Source of the DNA: Pseudomonas fluorescens
GTDB lineage: Bacteria > Pseudomonadota > Gammaproteobacteria > Pseudomonadales > Pseudomonadaceae
Assembly (NCBI RefSeq): GCF_002837185.1
Contig: NZ_KZ478002.1
Coordinates: 1-64,000 of the forward strand
Length of the DNA stretch: 64,000 bases
Direction: 5' to 3'
Below the pieces are notes generated by a model that was not told the DNA's origin, did no database searches, and saw only the letters and a program-made list of their open reading frames with translations. Each line of letters begins with the position of its first letter. Position 1 is the stretch's first letter. Below, piece by piece: positions 17,560-25,231 of this stretch. A program made the translations under genes and the position numbers.

Positions 17560-18753
17560 TTAGGGTGCGCTTATTTGAGCTGGGACCAATTTGGGACCAA
17601 TCTGGAGCTTTTCCATTTCGCTCCAGTCCGAGCTTGAGTTGATCCAACGCGCATAAGTCGAGAGCAGCATCTGCACACTATGGCCGAGCTGCTGGGAAAT
17701 GAAGGCGGGGTTCATGCCAGACATAATGCATATTGTCGCATAGGTGTGACGACAGTTGTATGGCGGCCGACGACGGATATTCAGCGCTTTTAGCGTCGGA
17801 ACCCACTGTTTGTGTAGGTCAGATGTCTGTTTCACGTACTCCGCGTTCTTTGAGGGCGGAAAAATGAAAGGCGTTTCCAGCACCTTGCCTTTGCCTTTTT
17901 TCCGACGTTCTGCGTACTCCCTGGCAAATTGCAGAGCGTGCATGGCGCGGTCATTCAACAAAACGAAGCGATCTCCGCCAGTTTTGGTACGTTCCACCAC
18001 TTCCCCCAAGGCGATCCCACGACACACGTGGGCCGTCCTCTTCTCTTCGTCTACCGCATCCCAGCGCATAGCCAGGGCTTCGGACAGACGCATTCCTGTA
18101 AAAAACACAAACTCAAAAAACGCCGCATAGATCGTGCTGGGCCAGTGATTGTGCTGATACATCTTCGCGATGATCTGGTTTGCTTCTTCCAGCGTGAAGG
18201 GATCAATTTCCTTTTTGCTGCGCTTAGGCAGCTCAAGGATTGCCGCTGGGTTCTTCGGGATCAGTTCTTCAGATACGGCTGAATTCAGGATGGTTGACAG
18301 CTTCGAGATGGCATTGCGCTTAACGCCCGGCGACTTCCACTCGCTGGCGGCCATTATCCGGCGGAGCAGGGTGGTAGTGATCAGGTCGATCCGCACCAGG
18401 GCCAGCCCCGGCATCCAGTACCTGTTCAGTGCTCCCTTGTAGTTCGCCTTCGTGCCGACCACCACCTCACGGCTGTCCAGCCAGAGCTGCGCGTATTCGC
18501 CGAAGTTGATCTTCCCGCCGGCGAGGTTGCTGGAACTCGGGAAAAGCTCGGCGTATTTGTCGTCGTCGAGCAGCCCCAGCTTTATCAAGCCTCTTACTTG
18601 ATCAACAACCTGTGCGGCAGACTTGATTCCTTTCTGTGTCGGGGGATAGGGGAGCGTTTCACTCCGCCGGCAGCCGTTCCACATAAAGCGGATGCGGATC
18701 GATCCGTGGTGGAGGTCCATTCCTGCGGGCAAACCCATTGGCTTTCGAGCCAT
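17560..18753 (-). CDS. int: Prophage tyrosine-recombinase integrase
   Basis: A 397-residue phage integrase (410 if the upstream start at 18792 is used). N-terminal arm-binding part (GSIRIRFMWNGCRRSETL), core-binding domain at about 90-190, catalytic domain to the end. Visible catalytic residues are Arg in TGMRLSEAL, Lys in KTGGDR, Arg in YNCRHTYAT, His in LGHS and the nucleophile Tyr in STYARW. In the box II HxxR pattern the first position is Tyr (Y-N-C-R), a tolerated variant. It excises and integrates the phage at the adjacent att site. Start at 18753 fits homologues (MARKPMGLP). Confidence 0.93.
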   Translation of the reverse strand: MARKPMGLPAGMDLHHGSIRIRFMWNGCRRSETLPYPPTQKGIKSAAQVVDQVRGLIKLGLLDDDKYAELFPSSSNLAGGKINFGEYAQLWLDSREVVVGTKANYKGALNRYWMPGLALVRIDLITTTLLRRIMAASEWKSPGVKRNAISKLSTILNSAVSEELIPKNPAAILELPKRSKKEIDPFTLEEANQIIAKMYQHNHWPSTIYAAFFEFVFFTGMRLSEALAMRWDAVDEEKRTAHVCRGIALGEVVERTKTGGDRFVLLNDRAMHALQFAREYAERRKKGKGKVLETPFIFPPSKNAEYVKQTSDLHKQWVPTLKALNIRRRPPYNCRHTYATICIMSGMNPAFISQQLGHSVQMLLSTYARWINSSSDWSEMEKLQIGPKLVPAQISAP

Positions 18754-18938
18754 TCGTAATATCTCCTGATGCTGTAGATGATCCTGCCGCAATGAGTGTT
18801 CCAGACACCTTCAGGTATCTGCTTTCTGGCACGCTTGGAGCGCAGGGCGGCGAGGGTGGTGCCCAGGATCTCGGCCATTTGTGCCTCGGGCACCTTGTCG
18901 CCAGTGATGCCGTCGTTTAGCTGTTCTGCTGCTGCCAT
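18594..18938 (-). CDS. Excisionase-like small DNA-binding protein
   Basis: A 114-residue frame with a strong start signal (GGGAGG before ATG 18938). Residues 15-60 (VPEAQMAEILGTTLAALRSKR ... GRIIYSIRRYYEWLESQW) look like a winged-helix excisionase: a helix-turn-helix followed by a hairpin and a terminal helix. Next to int it would set the direction of recombination. The last 50-odd codons overlap the first 160 bases of int in another frame, an unusually long overlap. Either the overlap is real or the functional protein ends earlier in homologues. Confidence 0.7.
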   Translation of the reverse strand: MAAAEQLNDGITGDKVPEAQMAEILGTTLAALRSKRARKQIPEGVWNTHCGRIIYSIRRYYEWLESQWVCPQEWTSTTDRSASALCGTAAGGVKRSPIPRHRKESSLPHRLLIK

Positions 18939-18940
18939 AC

Positions 18941-19162
18941 CTACCTCCCGCCGCCCACAGTGGGCCGCGCTGTCTTGATGATGTGGATTGCCAGGCCAAA
19001 GGTAATCAGCAGCCAGGCGCAAATGCCGGAGAAGGCGTAGAGCAGTGCCTCGGTGGAGCCGGTGTCGAGCAGGTAAGGCCCGGCCCAAAAGAACCAGCCG
19101 AAGGTTCCTACCAGGTACAGCAAAGCGCCCAGCAGTATCAGGGTGAGTTTCATAGCGAACAT
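18941..19162 (-). CDS. Small two-helix membrane protein
   Basis: A 73-residue protein with two hydrophobic segments, LTLILLGALLYLVGTFGWFFWAG cut by one charged loop from LLYAFSGICAWLLITFGLAI. AAGGAC lies before the ATG at 19162, and an internal ATG (19153) is possible. Its stop is followed within three bases by the excisionase start, so they are cotranscribed. Function unknown. Confidence 0.6.
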   Translation of the reverse strand: MFAMKLTLILLGALLYLVGTFGWFFWAGPYLLDTGSTEALLYAFSGICAWLLITFGLAIHIIKTARPTVGGGR

Positions 19163-19204
19163 GGGGTGTCCTTGCCGCGCTGGGCGGCAGAAGGTGGGTT
19201 AGGG

Positions 19205-20059
19205 TTAAGCTCTTTCGCAGAGATCCAGGCCAATCTGACTTACGCGATCGACACAGGCCGGGTTCAACCAGATGCATTCCGTTCGGCTGGCGGTACCGCG
19301 CCCGGCGCTGATGCGGGCGGATGTGCTGTATTTGGCCCAGCCGGGCAGCAAGTCGGAGTACAAGTCGCTGGGATAGCCGGAAAGCACAACCATTCCTTCT
19401 AGCTCGAGCAGAACACCGAGCAGCTCACGGTGCGCGGTGTCGTCCATCTCGTGCTTGTAGTAGCGACCGCTGGAAGCGCCTTTGTACCTGGTGTCATGCA
19501 AGTAGGGAGGGTCGACGTATTGCAGGGTTTGCGGCCCGTCGTGCGCCTTGATGACCTCGACCGCTGGCCTGTTCTCGATCAGCACTCCGCTCAGCCTCTG
19601 GCCAACCTCAGCGAGCTGCTCGGGGTAGGTTGCCCAAAGCGATTGTGCGGTGCCGTACTGACGCTTGGTGTCGATACGAAAACCGGTGACACCCTTAGTG
19701 GCGCCGGCGGAGCCGAACCCCATTTGCGCCCTGATGATGGTCCTTCTTGCGCGCTCGATCGGCTCGGCGCTCGGCTCCCAGGACAGTTCGAACTCTTCGC
19801 GGGAGTAGGGTGTGAACACAAGACGCTCGACAAGGCCCGATCGCGAATCCTGATCCTGCAGCACCCGGAAAAGGTTCACGATGTCGCCGTCGAGGTCGTT
19901 GTATACCTCGGCATACGATCGAGGCTTTTGCATCAGTACGCCTGCGGCGCCGCCGAACGACTCGACGTAGCAGGTGTGTGGTGGGAAGTGTTGCAGTACC
20001 CACGGCGCAAGCCGGAACTTGGCGCCGTGGTACCGGATGACCGGGGCGGTGATGGTCAT
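19205..20059 (-). CDS. Phage D12-class DNA adenine methylase
   Basis: A 284-residue Dam-like N6-adenine methyltransferase. The SAM-binding motif is YVESFGGAAGVL near residue 35, preceded by RYHGAKFRLAPWV (family motif X). The catalytic DPPY is in LQYVDPPYLHDT near residue 180. The ATG at 20059 is preferred because GGAA precedes it and MTITAPVIRYHGAK matches the normal start. Phage Dam-type enzymes often methylate GATC or protect phage DNA from restriction; the target here is not readable. It is one of two methylases in this arm. Confidence 0.9.
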   Translation of the reverse strand: MTITAPVIRYHGAKFRLAPWVLQHFPPHTCYVESFGGAAGVLMQKPRSYAEVYNDLDGDIVNLFRVLQDQDSRSGLVERLVFTPYSREEFELSWEPSAEPIERARRTIIRAQMGFGSAGATKGVTGFRIDTKRQYGTAQSLWATYPEQLAEVGQRLSGVLIENRPAVEVIKAHDGPQTLQYVDPPYLHDTRYKGASSGRYYKHEMDDTAHRELLGVLLELEGMVVLSGYPSDLYSDLLPGWAKYSTSARISAGRGTASRTECIWLNPACVDRVSQIGLDLCERA

Positions 20060-20116
20060 AATTATTTTCCAGGCGTGCGCCCGCCGCTCACCGGCAGGCA
20101 TGTAGGGGGATTGGGG

Positions 20117-20296
20117 TTAGGGGTAGTTCTTGCTGATGCGCTGGGCGATGGCTTCGAGCTTTTCGGCCATGCTCCACATGTCGTTGTTGTCGCGGCGGGA
20201 TACCACTGCTGCGCGCTGGACGTTGCGGTCTATCAGGATCTTGGCTGCCAGCAGGATCAGCCAAGCCTCGGCTTTACGCCGGAAGAACCGCTTCAC
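20117..20296 (-). CDS. Small basic phage protein
   Basis: A 59-residue protein (KRFFRRKAEAWLILLAAKILI...) starting at GTG 20296, which overlaps the previous stop by four bases (GTGA). A GTG at 20317 would overlap more. It has a basic N-terminus, one amphipathic or hydrophobic helix and a polar tail. Not recognised. Confidence 0.5.
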   Translation of the reverse strand: MKRFFRRKAEAWLILLAAKILIDRNVQRAAVVSRRDNNDMWSMAEKLEAIAQRISKNYP

Positions 20297-20487
20297 GACT
20301 TCACCGCTGCGTGCCACTTTGCTTTGTACTCAGCGATGAAGTCCGCCGGGAACTGCGACACCCAGTTGCAATTAGGGCACTTGAACTGTTCGCCCGTCCA
20401 ATTGGTGCGCGGCATGCTGCAATGACCGTTGCCGCAGTACGGCGTGTAGCCGGGACGGGTCATCAAGTTTTCCCGAACTATGCTCAT
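20293..20487 (-). CDS. Small zinc-ribbon-like phage protein
   Basis: A 64-residue protein with two cysteine pairs, CGNGHC and CPNC, about 20 residues apart, suggesting one zinc ribbon. The start ATG overlaps the stop of the gene before it (TAATG), and the end overlaps the gene after it, so it belongs to a coupled leftward operon. Function unknown. Confidence 0.65.
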   Translation of the reverse strand: MSIVRENLMTRPGYTPYCGNGHCSMPRTNWTGEQFKCPNCNWVSQFPADFIAEYKAKWHAAVKS

Positions 20488-20804
20488 TAATTCGACTCCC
20501 CCGCGATTGTGATACCGGCAGCTTTAATGGCCATGAAGCAGCCATTGCGCATGCGGATCTTGGCGTGATGTGCGTCAAGGAAGCTGTCGTCGATGGCGTC
20601 TTCTGGCGGTTCCGGCGAAGGGCCAACCGTTGGCAGGTCCACCACCAGGGTTTCGCGCGAGCGTTTGAACCAGTACCAGGCACGGGCAACTCGCGGCACG
20701 CTGTAGCTATCGCCCAGGCGCTGCAGCTTGATGAACGATACCGGCAGCTTGCCATTGTCATCGCTGAACGCCTGCTCAAACTGTTCCTGCATTGGCTGCG
20801 TCAT
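20487..20804 (-). CDS. Conserved-looking phage hypothetical protein
   Basis: A 105-residue soluble protein (MTQPMQEQFEQAFSDDNGKL...) with a central basic stretch ARAWYWFKRSRETL. Not recognised. Translationally coupled on both sides: its ATG overlaps the stop of an 18-codon frame (ATGA) and its TAA overlaps the next ATG. Confidence 0.65.
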   Translation of the reverse strand: MTQPMQEQFEQAFSDDNGKLPVSFIKLQRLGDSYSVPRVARAWYWFKRSRETLVVDLPTVGPSPEPPEDAIDDSFLDAHHAKIRMRNGCFMAIKAAGITIAGESN

Positions 20805-20857
20805 GGCCTTGGCCCCTTGTAGATGAAGTCGTAGGCGAACCAGAGGGTGGCGATCAT
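20801..20857 (-). CDS. Candidate 18-residue coupled peptide
   Basis: ATG at 20857 opens an 18-codon frame (MIATLWFAYDFIYKGPRP) that ends exactly in an ATGA overlap with the next gene and begins in an ATGA overlap with the gene before. It exactly bridges two genes that would otherwise be 50 bases apart. It could be a real micropeptide, a coupling device that carries ribosomes onward, or the remnant of a longer gene. Confidence 0.45.
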   Translation of the reverse strand: MIATLWFAYDFIYKGPRP

Positions 20858-21102
20858 GGTGTCACCCCATCAGGGTTGTATTTGGTGAGCCGCCACTTGG
20901 TATTGTTGCTCTGGCTGTGGTCCGACTCGACCAGGCCTTCGCGCTTCATCAGCTCCAGTTCCCGGCGGATCTGCTTGGTGGTGAACGGCTCAATGTGGAA
21001 GCGGAACCACCAGGTGCAGAACCAGTTGTCGCGGGAGCTGCCGGCGCCGCTCATGTACGCAGTGATGCGCTGGCGCAGGCTTGATTCACTTTCCTCAGGC
21101 AT
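20854..21102 (-). CDS. Winged-helix phage protein
   Basis: An 82-residue protein from ATG 21102 (AAGGAC upstream; the longer frame to 21186 lacks such a signal). SLRQRITAYMSGAG, then TTKQIRRELELMKREGLVES and a short hairpin (NNTKWRLTKYN), give the helix-turn-helix plus wing pattern of small DNA-binding proteins. Possible local regulator in the left arm. Confidence 0.6.
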   Translation of the reverse strand: MPEESESSLRQRITAYMSGAGSSRDNWFCTWWFRFHIEPFTTKQIRRELELMKREGLVESDHSQSNNTKWRLTKYNPDGVTP

Positions 21103-21186
21103 GACTTCGTCCTTAGCCGTTTTGATGGCCGATTTATGCTTAAATGAGCGGATATGAAATGGGTCATCTTTCAGGGAGGAGCGCAT

Positions 21187-21303
21187 ATGTTTGCTGTCGG
21201 TGTGTCACTGCTTGCAGTGGGCTTGGGGACATCTAACGCTGGCTTTTGGATACCCGGTATCGCCTTGATGGCCGTCGGTCTCTCCCAACGAGCAAAGCGC
21301 TGA
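21187..21303 (+). CDS. 38-residue hydrophobic peptide
   Basis: MFAVGVSLLAVGLGTSNAGF and on to SQRAKR: a single hydrophobic, glycine-rich segment with a basic tail, preceded by the strong signal GGGAGGAG seven bases before the ATG. It is read against the surrounding operon and stands between two leftward genes. Could be a small membrane peptide of the lysogen or a toxin-like peptide. Confidence 0.55.
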   Translation: MFAVGVSLLAVGLGTSNAGFWIPGIALMAVGLSQRAKR

Positions 21304-21319
21304 TCTTCCTCAATTTGCG

Positions 21320-21997
21320 CTACACCCGCTTGAAGTCGACCACCCAGACCCACGGGTTGGTTTCCCAGTCGCCGCCAGTGGACTCCCACAACTCCCGCCA
21401 TGCCGCCGGGTACCAGTCGCGGTAATTCGGTGATACGTCATCGCTTGCGAGTTCCGGCGGACACAGCAGGCCTTCCGCCCTGATATCGGCGCGGCTGATG
21501 TCCTGCAACCGCTCGACGCGCACTTCGGTGATCTCCAGCAGGATGCGGCTGACCCAGCGAGGCATATGAATTGAAGGTCGAATTTTCCCTGGCTTGATCA
21601 TCGCGCAACCGGTTTGCCGGAAGTCCCAATCTGCCGGGTACCGGATAGGTTCGCCATTGCTCAGCTCTCGCGGAGCGATAGAATCCACCTGAGAGTCAGC
21701 TTGCCAAGCTTCGCGCACCCACAACAGCTCGCCACGTCGGCCGTAGGGGCAAGGTGCGAACTCTTCCAGCTCTTTGGCGCACTCCGCTTCGGTCGCTCCG
21801 AACACGCCGAAACCGTATCGCGGGTCGCGCTGAGCAATTGCCATCCAGCGATGACGCTCGCCGGCAGCAACGGAGGAGTCTTCGACCGGGATCTGGAAGC
21901 CTTTGACCGGCCGACGCGTGACCGTCTTCCGGCCTTCCAGGATGGCGCGCACCATCGGCGCCGAGAACAGGATCGGCCGTTCCTTTAGTTGAGACAT
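21320..21997 (-). CDS. ASCH-domain phage protein
   Basis: A 225-residue protein beginning KERPILFSAPMVRAILEGRKTVTRR, the N-terminal signature of phage ASCH (PUA-like) proteins. GELLWVREAWQ and RWVSRILLEITEVRVERLQDIS are the other family blocks. ASCH proteins bind RNA or modified nucleobases; in phages they are often found near modification genes, as here between two methylases. AAGGACGA precedes the ATG. Molecular role unknown. Confidence 0.85.
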   Translation of the reverse strand: MSQLKERPILFSAPMVRAILEGRKTVTRRPVKGFQIPVEDSSVAAGERHRWMAIAQRDPRYGFGVFGATEAECAKELEEFAPCPYGRRGELLWVREAWQADSQVDSIAPRELSNGEPIRYPADWDFRQTGCAMIKPGKIRPSIHMPRWVSRILLEITEVRVERLQDISRADIRAEGLLCPPELASDDVSPNYRDWYPAAWRELWESTGGDWETNPWVWVVDFKRV

Positions 21998-22061
21998 GAG
22001 TCGTCCTTGCCGCTATAGCGGGTGACTTTGAAGGGGGAGGGGGGTTACAGTTTTTGCGGGA

Positions 22062-22079
22062 GGAGTACGGATGTACTCC
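22062..22079. other. Perfect hairpin in a non-coding gap
   Basis: GGAGTAC-GGAT-GTACTCC, a 7-base stem with a 4-base loop and no T run. It lies upstream of the ASCH gene in a gap with otherwise no recognisable feature. Possible operator or RNA structure. Confidence 0.5.
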
Positions 22080-22176
22080 ATGATGGGCTAAGCTTTTGTT
22101 TAAGCAGTTCGCGATTTAGACTGACTAGTGGATAAACAGCCTGTTATGGTTTTGTATAACTTATACTGATGAGCTC

Positions 22177-22983
22177 TTACTGTAGTAAATATCTTTGTAG
22201 CTTTTTTGAATCGATAATTAAACTTTTTACTATAGGGGTTACAATATGGCCATCTACAGAAAATGTAAAGTGAAAACGAAATTCCTTCTCTTTTTCAAAT
22301 GGAATAGGAGGCTTGGTGAATGAACTCTCAAATATACGTCCAACTAATTCGTCGATTAAAAATTCGTTAGCGCTGTCAATATGGATTGTTCTTTCCATAT
22401 ATTTTACCTTCCCGGTTTGAATTCTGAGTTGAAGTTTATTTAATGGAGTTGTGCTAGGCAATACGTATCGACCGTTAGTATGCTCATGAATTATTTTCTC
22501 AAATAATATTTCACCCATTAATTTCGCAAAGTCTGGCGCGCTAGCTGCATTTATGTACCAATAGTCGTCGTATTGAGGGAAAATATCCAAACATTCCCTC
22601 CGATGCTTTACTTCGGACATGCAATAAATAAAGCAGCTTGGAGCTTCCCTCTGAATTAGTATTGATGAGTCGGTTAGAATTGCAAATTCGTTATCGTGGC
22701 TCTCAAGGTGCACGCGCTCAAAGCGTACTTTGGTTCTGCCAGGAAAACTCAACGGCAGTTCAGGCCCTAACTGCATCCCACCGCCGCAAAAAGTGTTATA
22801 CCACTTAACTGGGACTTTGACTCGGCCTTCAAGTAATAGCCTGTGCGTTAATAATCCTTCTTCTTTGTCTGCAATTTGCTGTATTTCTGTCTCTCTGTAC
22901 TCATTTAGAGTTCCAAGTCTCAAGGTGCCATTTGCAAGGTTGTAAGGTTTATTACAGCTTTTAGCTAATAACATAATATTCAT
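22177..22983 (-). CDS. AT-rich moron, unknown protein
   Basis: A 268-residue soluble protein much richer in A and T than its neighbours. The N-terminus (RLGTLNEYRETEIQQIADKEEG) has the pattern of a basic start, then a Tyr-Arg pair and an Asp-Glu-Gly turn, seen in several uncharacterised proteins found with prophage defence genes. Later parts are mixed alpha/beta with no recognised domain. Base composition and its isolated position between two phage genes point to recent gain. A role in excluding other phages is only an inference. Confidence 0.65.
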   Translation of the reverse strand: MNIMLLAKSCNKPYNLANGTLRLGTLNEYRETEIQQIADKEEGLLTHRLLLEGRVKVPVKWYNTFCGGGMQLGPELPLSFPGRTKVRFERVHLESHDNEFAILTDSSILIQREAPSCFIYCMSEVKHRRECLDIFPQYDDYWYINAASAPDFAKLMGEILFEKIIHEHTNGRYVLPSTTPLNKLQLRIQTGKVKYMERTIHIDSANEFLIDELVGRIFESSFTKPPIPFEKEKEFRFHFTFSVDGHIVTPIVKSLIIDSKKLQRYLLQ

Positions 22984-23130
22984 CTCGACATTTGATCAAA
23001 GTAGCTTAGACGAGAATCTACCGTGAGTGCAGCAATAAATTCCTTACATCGGTTCTATTTGAACGCGAGCTTGTTGCAAAGAGACAGCGGTTCTGTCTCG
23101 ACCGGTGACAAAGCGGCTGTAGCTACGTTG

Positions 23131-25176
23131 TCATGCGGCGCGAACTTCGCGTTGCTCGGTGCGCCATGGATCGTTGGCTCTTGCCAGCGCTGCCATCGGC
23201 GGCGGGCTGACGCTGTTGCCGCACATGTGCACCTGCTGGGTCTTAGTGAACGGCTTGCCGTCGGCGCCGTGGCTGATGATGTAATCGGCCGGGAAGCCTT
23301 GGGCTTTGTACAGCTCGGACGGCTTCAGCATCCGTAGGCAGATGTCGACGATCACGTAGGGTGTGCCCTTCACCATCACGGTGACCATGGCCAGGCGGTC
23401 CTTGGTGGTGATCGTCGGCGCAGGCGAGTCGCAAGCGCTGATGTTCTCGGTACCGTAGTAGCTGATCAGGAATGCCGCTACACGAAGGGCGCCGGCCTCA
23501 TGCTCAGGCGAGAGCGTAAGTGAAACCAGCGAGCTCTTGCCACCGCCGCCCGCCGTGATCGTCGGCGCCGGATCATCCAGGCCCTGGCCCACGCTCGCGC
23601 CGAATGCCCGCTCCATGAATGCGCTGACCAACCCGTGGTGCTGGCCGCCGGCGCTGACGGTGTGCAGTGGGTCATTCACGTCCCGGGCATCGCAGTTGCC
23701 GCGCAAGTGCACCAGGTTCGCCGCCACCAACTGTTGCTGGCTGCCGGTGTTGGTCACCGTGGTCATCGGGTCTTCGATGCTCTTGGCGTCGGTGGCGTTG
23801 AAGCCGCCATTCATCTGGGCCATGAACACCGTGGATATGCCCATGGCGTGCGCGGCCCCGGCCGGGCGCTGATAGTTGCCGCCGCTGGTGATTGTCGGCA
23901 GTGGTTCATCCAGCGCCTTGCCCGCGTCATTGAAGCGGAACTTCACCAGGTGTGCCGCTGCGATCGCGCGGTGGTTCTGGGTCGTGACCGTACCGGTCGG
24001 CTGGTCGACGCTCACCGGCTTACCGGAATACTCGGGGCCGCCGGCCCCAATCATCAACGGGCTGATCAGCGTCAGCTCGCCGCGGTTTGCGCAGGTCACC
24101 GTCGGCAACGGATCGAGCGGGTCGTTGATTCGGTCGCTGCCCTGGTGCGTGGCCGGCGCGATAATTGGGCTGACCACCGAGAAGGCACCGCCCTTCGGGT
24201 AGGAGGTGATGGTGCGCAGCGGCTCATCTGCCGACTGCACTGTTTGCCCTGACCAGTTCGCTATCGGCACGATGAACGGCGCCGGGTTATCGATGACGAA
24301 TTTCTTCATGCCTTTAGCAACGCGGCGCAGGGTAGCGTCGGCCAAGTCCTTCTTGCGGCCGAAAATGCTTTTGCCCAGGTCGCTGAGGTCGATGCAGTCA
24401 GCGGCCGTTTTCCACTTCTGCTGGCCTTTGACCGGGTTCTTTGCGTGGGTTGGCTCAGGCCAAACCACCGGACGCCCATCGCACCGGGCGATCATAAATA
24501 GTCGCTCCCGGCTGGTTGGCGCGCCGAAGTCGCACGCCCTGATGACCTTCCACTCAACGACATAGCCCATGCCTTCCAACAGGGCCACGAAGCGGCGCCA
24601 GGTGCGGCCGCGCTGCTTCGGGTCAGGAATCAGGAATTGCTGGCCCACCGGCACAACCTCACCAGGTGCTGCAATCTCCCCGCCGAGTTTCACTACCCGG
24701 CCAGTGGCCTTATCGCGCTTGGCGATCAATCTGCCCCACTGCAAAATTTGCTTCACGTTCTCCAGGCTGATCACCCGGGGCCGTTTCATGCCTGCCCACT
24801 TGAGGCCGACCCACGACAAGTTTCGAATCTCACGTTTGCGCGGCTGCCCGCCGGCGGCCTGGCTGTGATGCGTGCAGTCCGGGGACATATGGAACCAGCC
24901 GACCGCGCGGCCGCCGCATTCGGTGTCCGGGTCACCTTCGAAAACGTCGGTCGTGAAGTGCTTGGCGCCTGGATGATTGACGGTGTGCATGCTGATCGCT
25001 TGCGGGCTATGGTTTTTCGCCACGTCCACCGTACGGCCCAAGCCCATTTCCAGCCCGGTACCGGCCCCGCCACCACCACAGAACCAGTCGACAACGATCT
25101 CATTGTCCTGAGGGTTGAAGCCGAGTCCGTATTGGGTTTTGAAATCGAAGGGGTGTTTCTTCTGTTGTGCGGACAT
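23131..25176 (-). CDS. Phage DNA cytosine methylase with a repeated recognition region
   Basis: A 681-residue C5-cytosine methyltransferase. Motif I is WFCGGGGAGTGLEMG (about 31-45), the catalytic cysteine is in SPDCTHHSQAAGG (Cys101, in a PDC rather than PC context), motif VI is LENVKQI (about 139-145), motif VIII is APTSRERLFMIA (about 219-230), and the last motif is MCGNSVSPPPMAAL (about 651-664). Between motifs VIII and X the target-recognition part contains about eight copies of a D-[ED]-P-x-x-T-[IV]-T unit at about 317-591. Such repeats are typical of some phage Dcm enzymes. It probably protects the phage from restriction. Confidence 0.9.
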   Translation of the reverse strand: MSAQQKKHPFDFKTQYGLGFNPQDNEIVVDWFCGGGGAGTGLEMGLGRTVDVAKNHSPQAISMHTVNHPGAKHFTTDVFEGDPDTECGGRAVGWFHMSPDCTHHSQAAGGQPRKREIRNLSWVGLKWAGMKRPRVISLENVKQILQWGRLIAKRDKATGRVVKLGGEIAAPGEVVPVGQQFLIPDPKQRGRTWRRFVALLEGMGYVVEWKVIRACDFGAPTSRERLFMIARCDGRPVVWPEPTHAKNPVKGQQKWKTAADCIDLSDLGKSIFGRKKDLADATLRRVAKGMKKFVIDNPAPFIVPIANWSGQTVQSADEPLRTITSYPKGGAFSVVSPIIAPATHQGSDRINDPLDPLPTVTCANRGELTLISPLMIGAGGPEYSGKPVSVDQPTGTVTTQNHRAIAAAHLVKFRFNDAGKALDEPLPTITSGGNYQRPAGAAHAMGISTVFMAQMNGGFNATDAKSIEDPMTTVTNTGSQQQLVAANLVHLRGNCDARDVNDPLHTVSAGGQHHGLVSAFMERAFGASVGQGLDDPAPTITAGGGGKSSLVSLTLSPEHEAGALRVAAFLISYYGTENISACDSPAPTITTKDRLAMVTVMVKGTPYVIVDICLRMLKPSELYKAQGFPADYIISHGADGKPFTKTQQVHMCGNSVSPPPMAALARANDPWRTEQREVRAA

Positions 25177-25231
25177 AGGGGATCCTCACCGGGTATATTT
25201 GCCGGATACATATCAAGGTTGGAGTCAGGGG

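Noticed and set aside
18939..19277. Longer version of the excisionase-like frame
   Set aside because: The extra part runs through the small membrane protein gene and lacks a start signal; ATG 18938 has a strong one.
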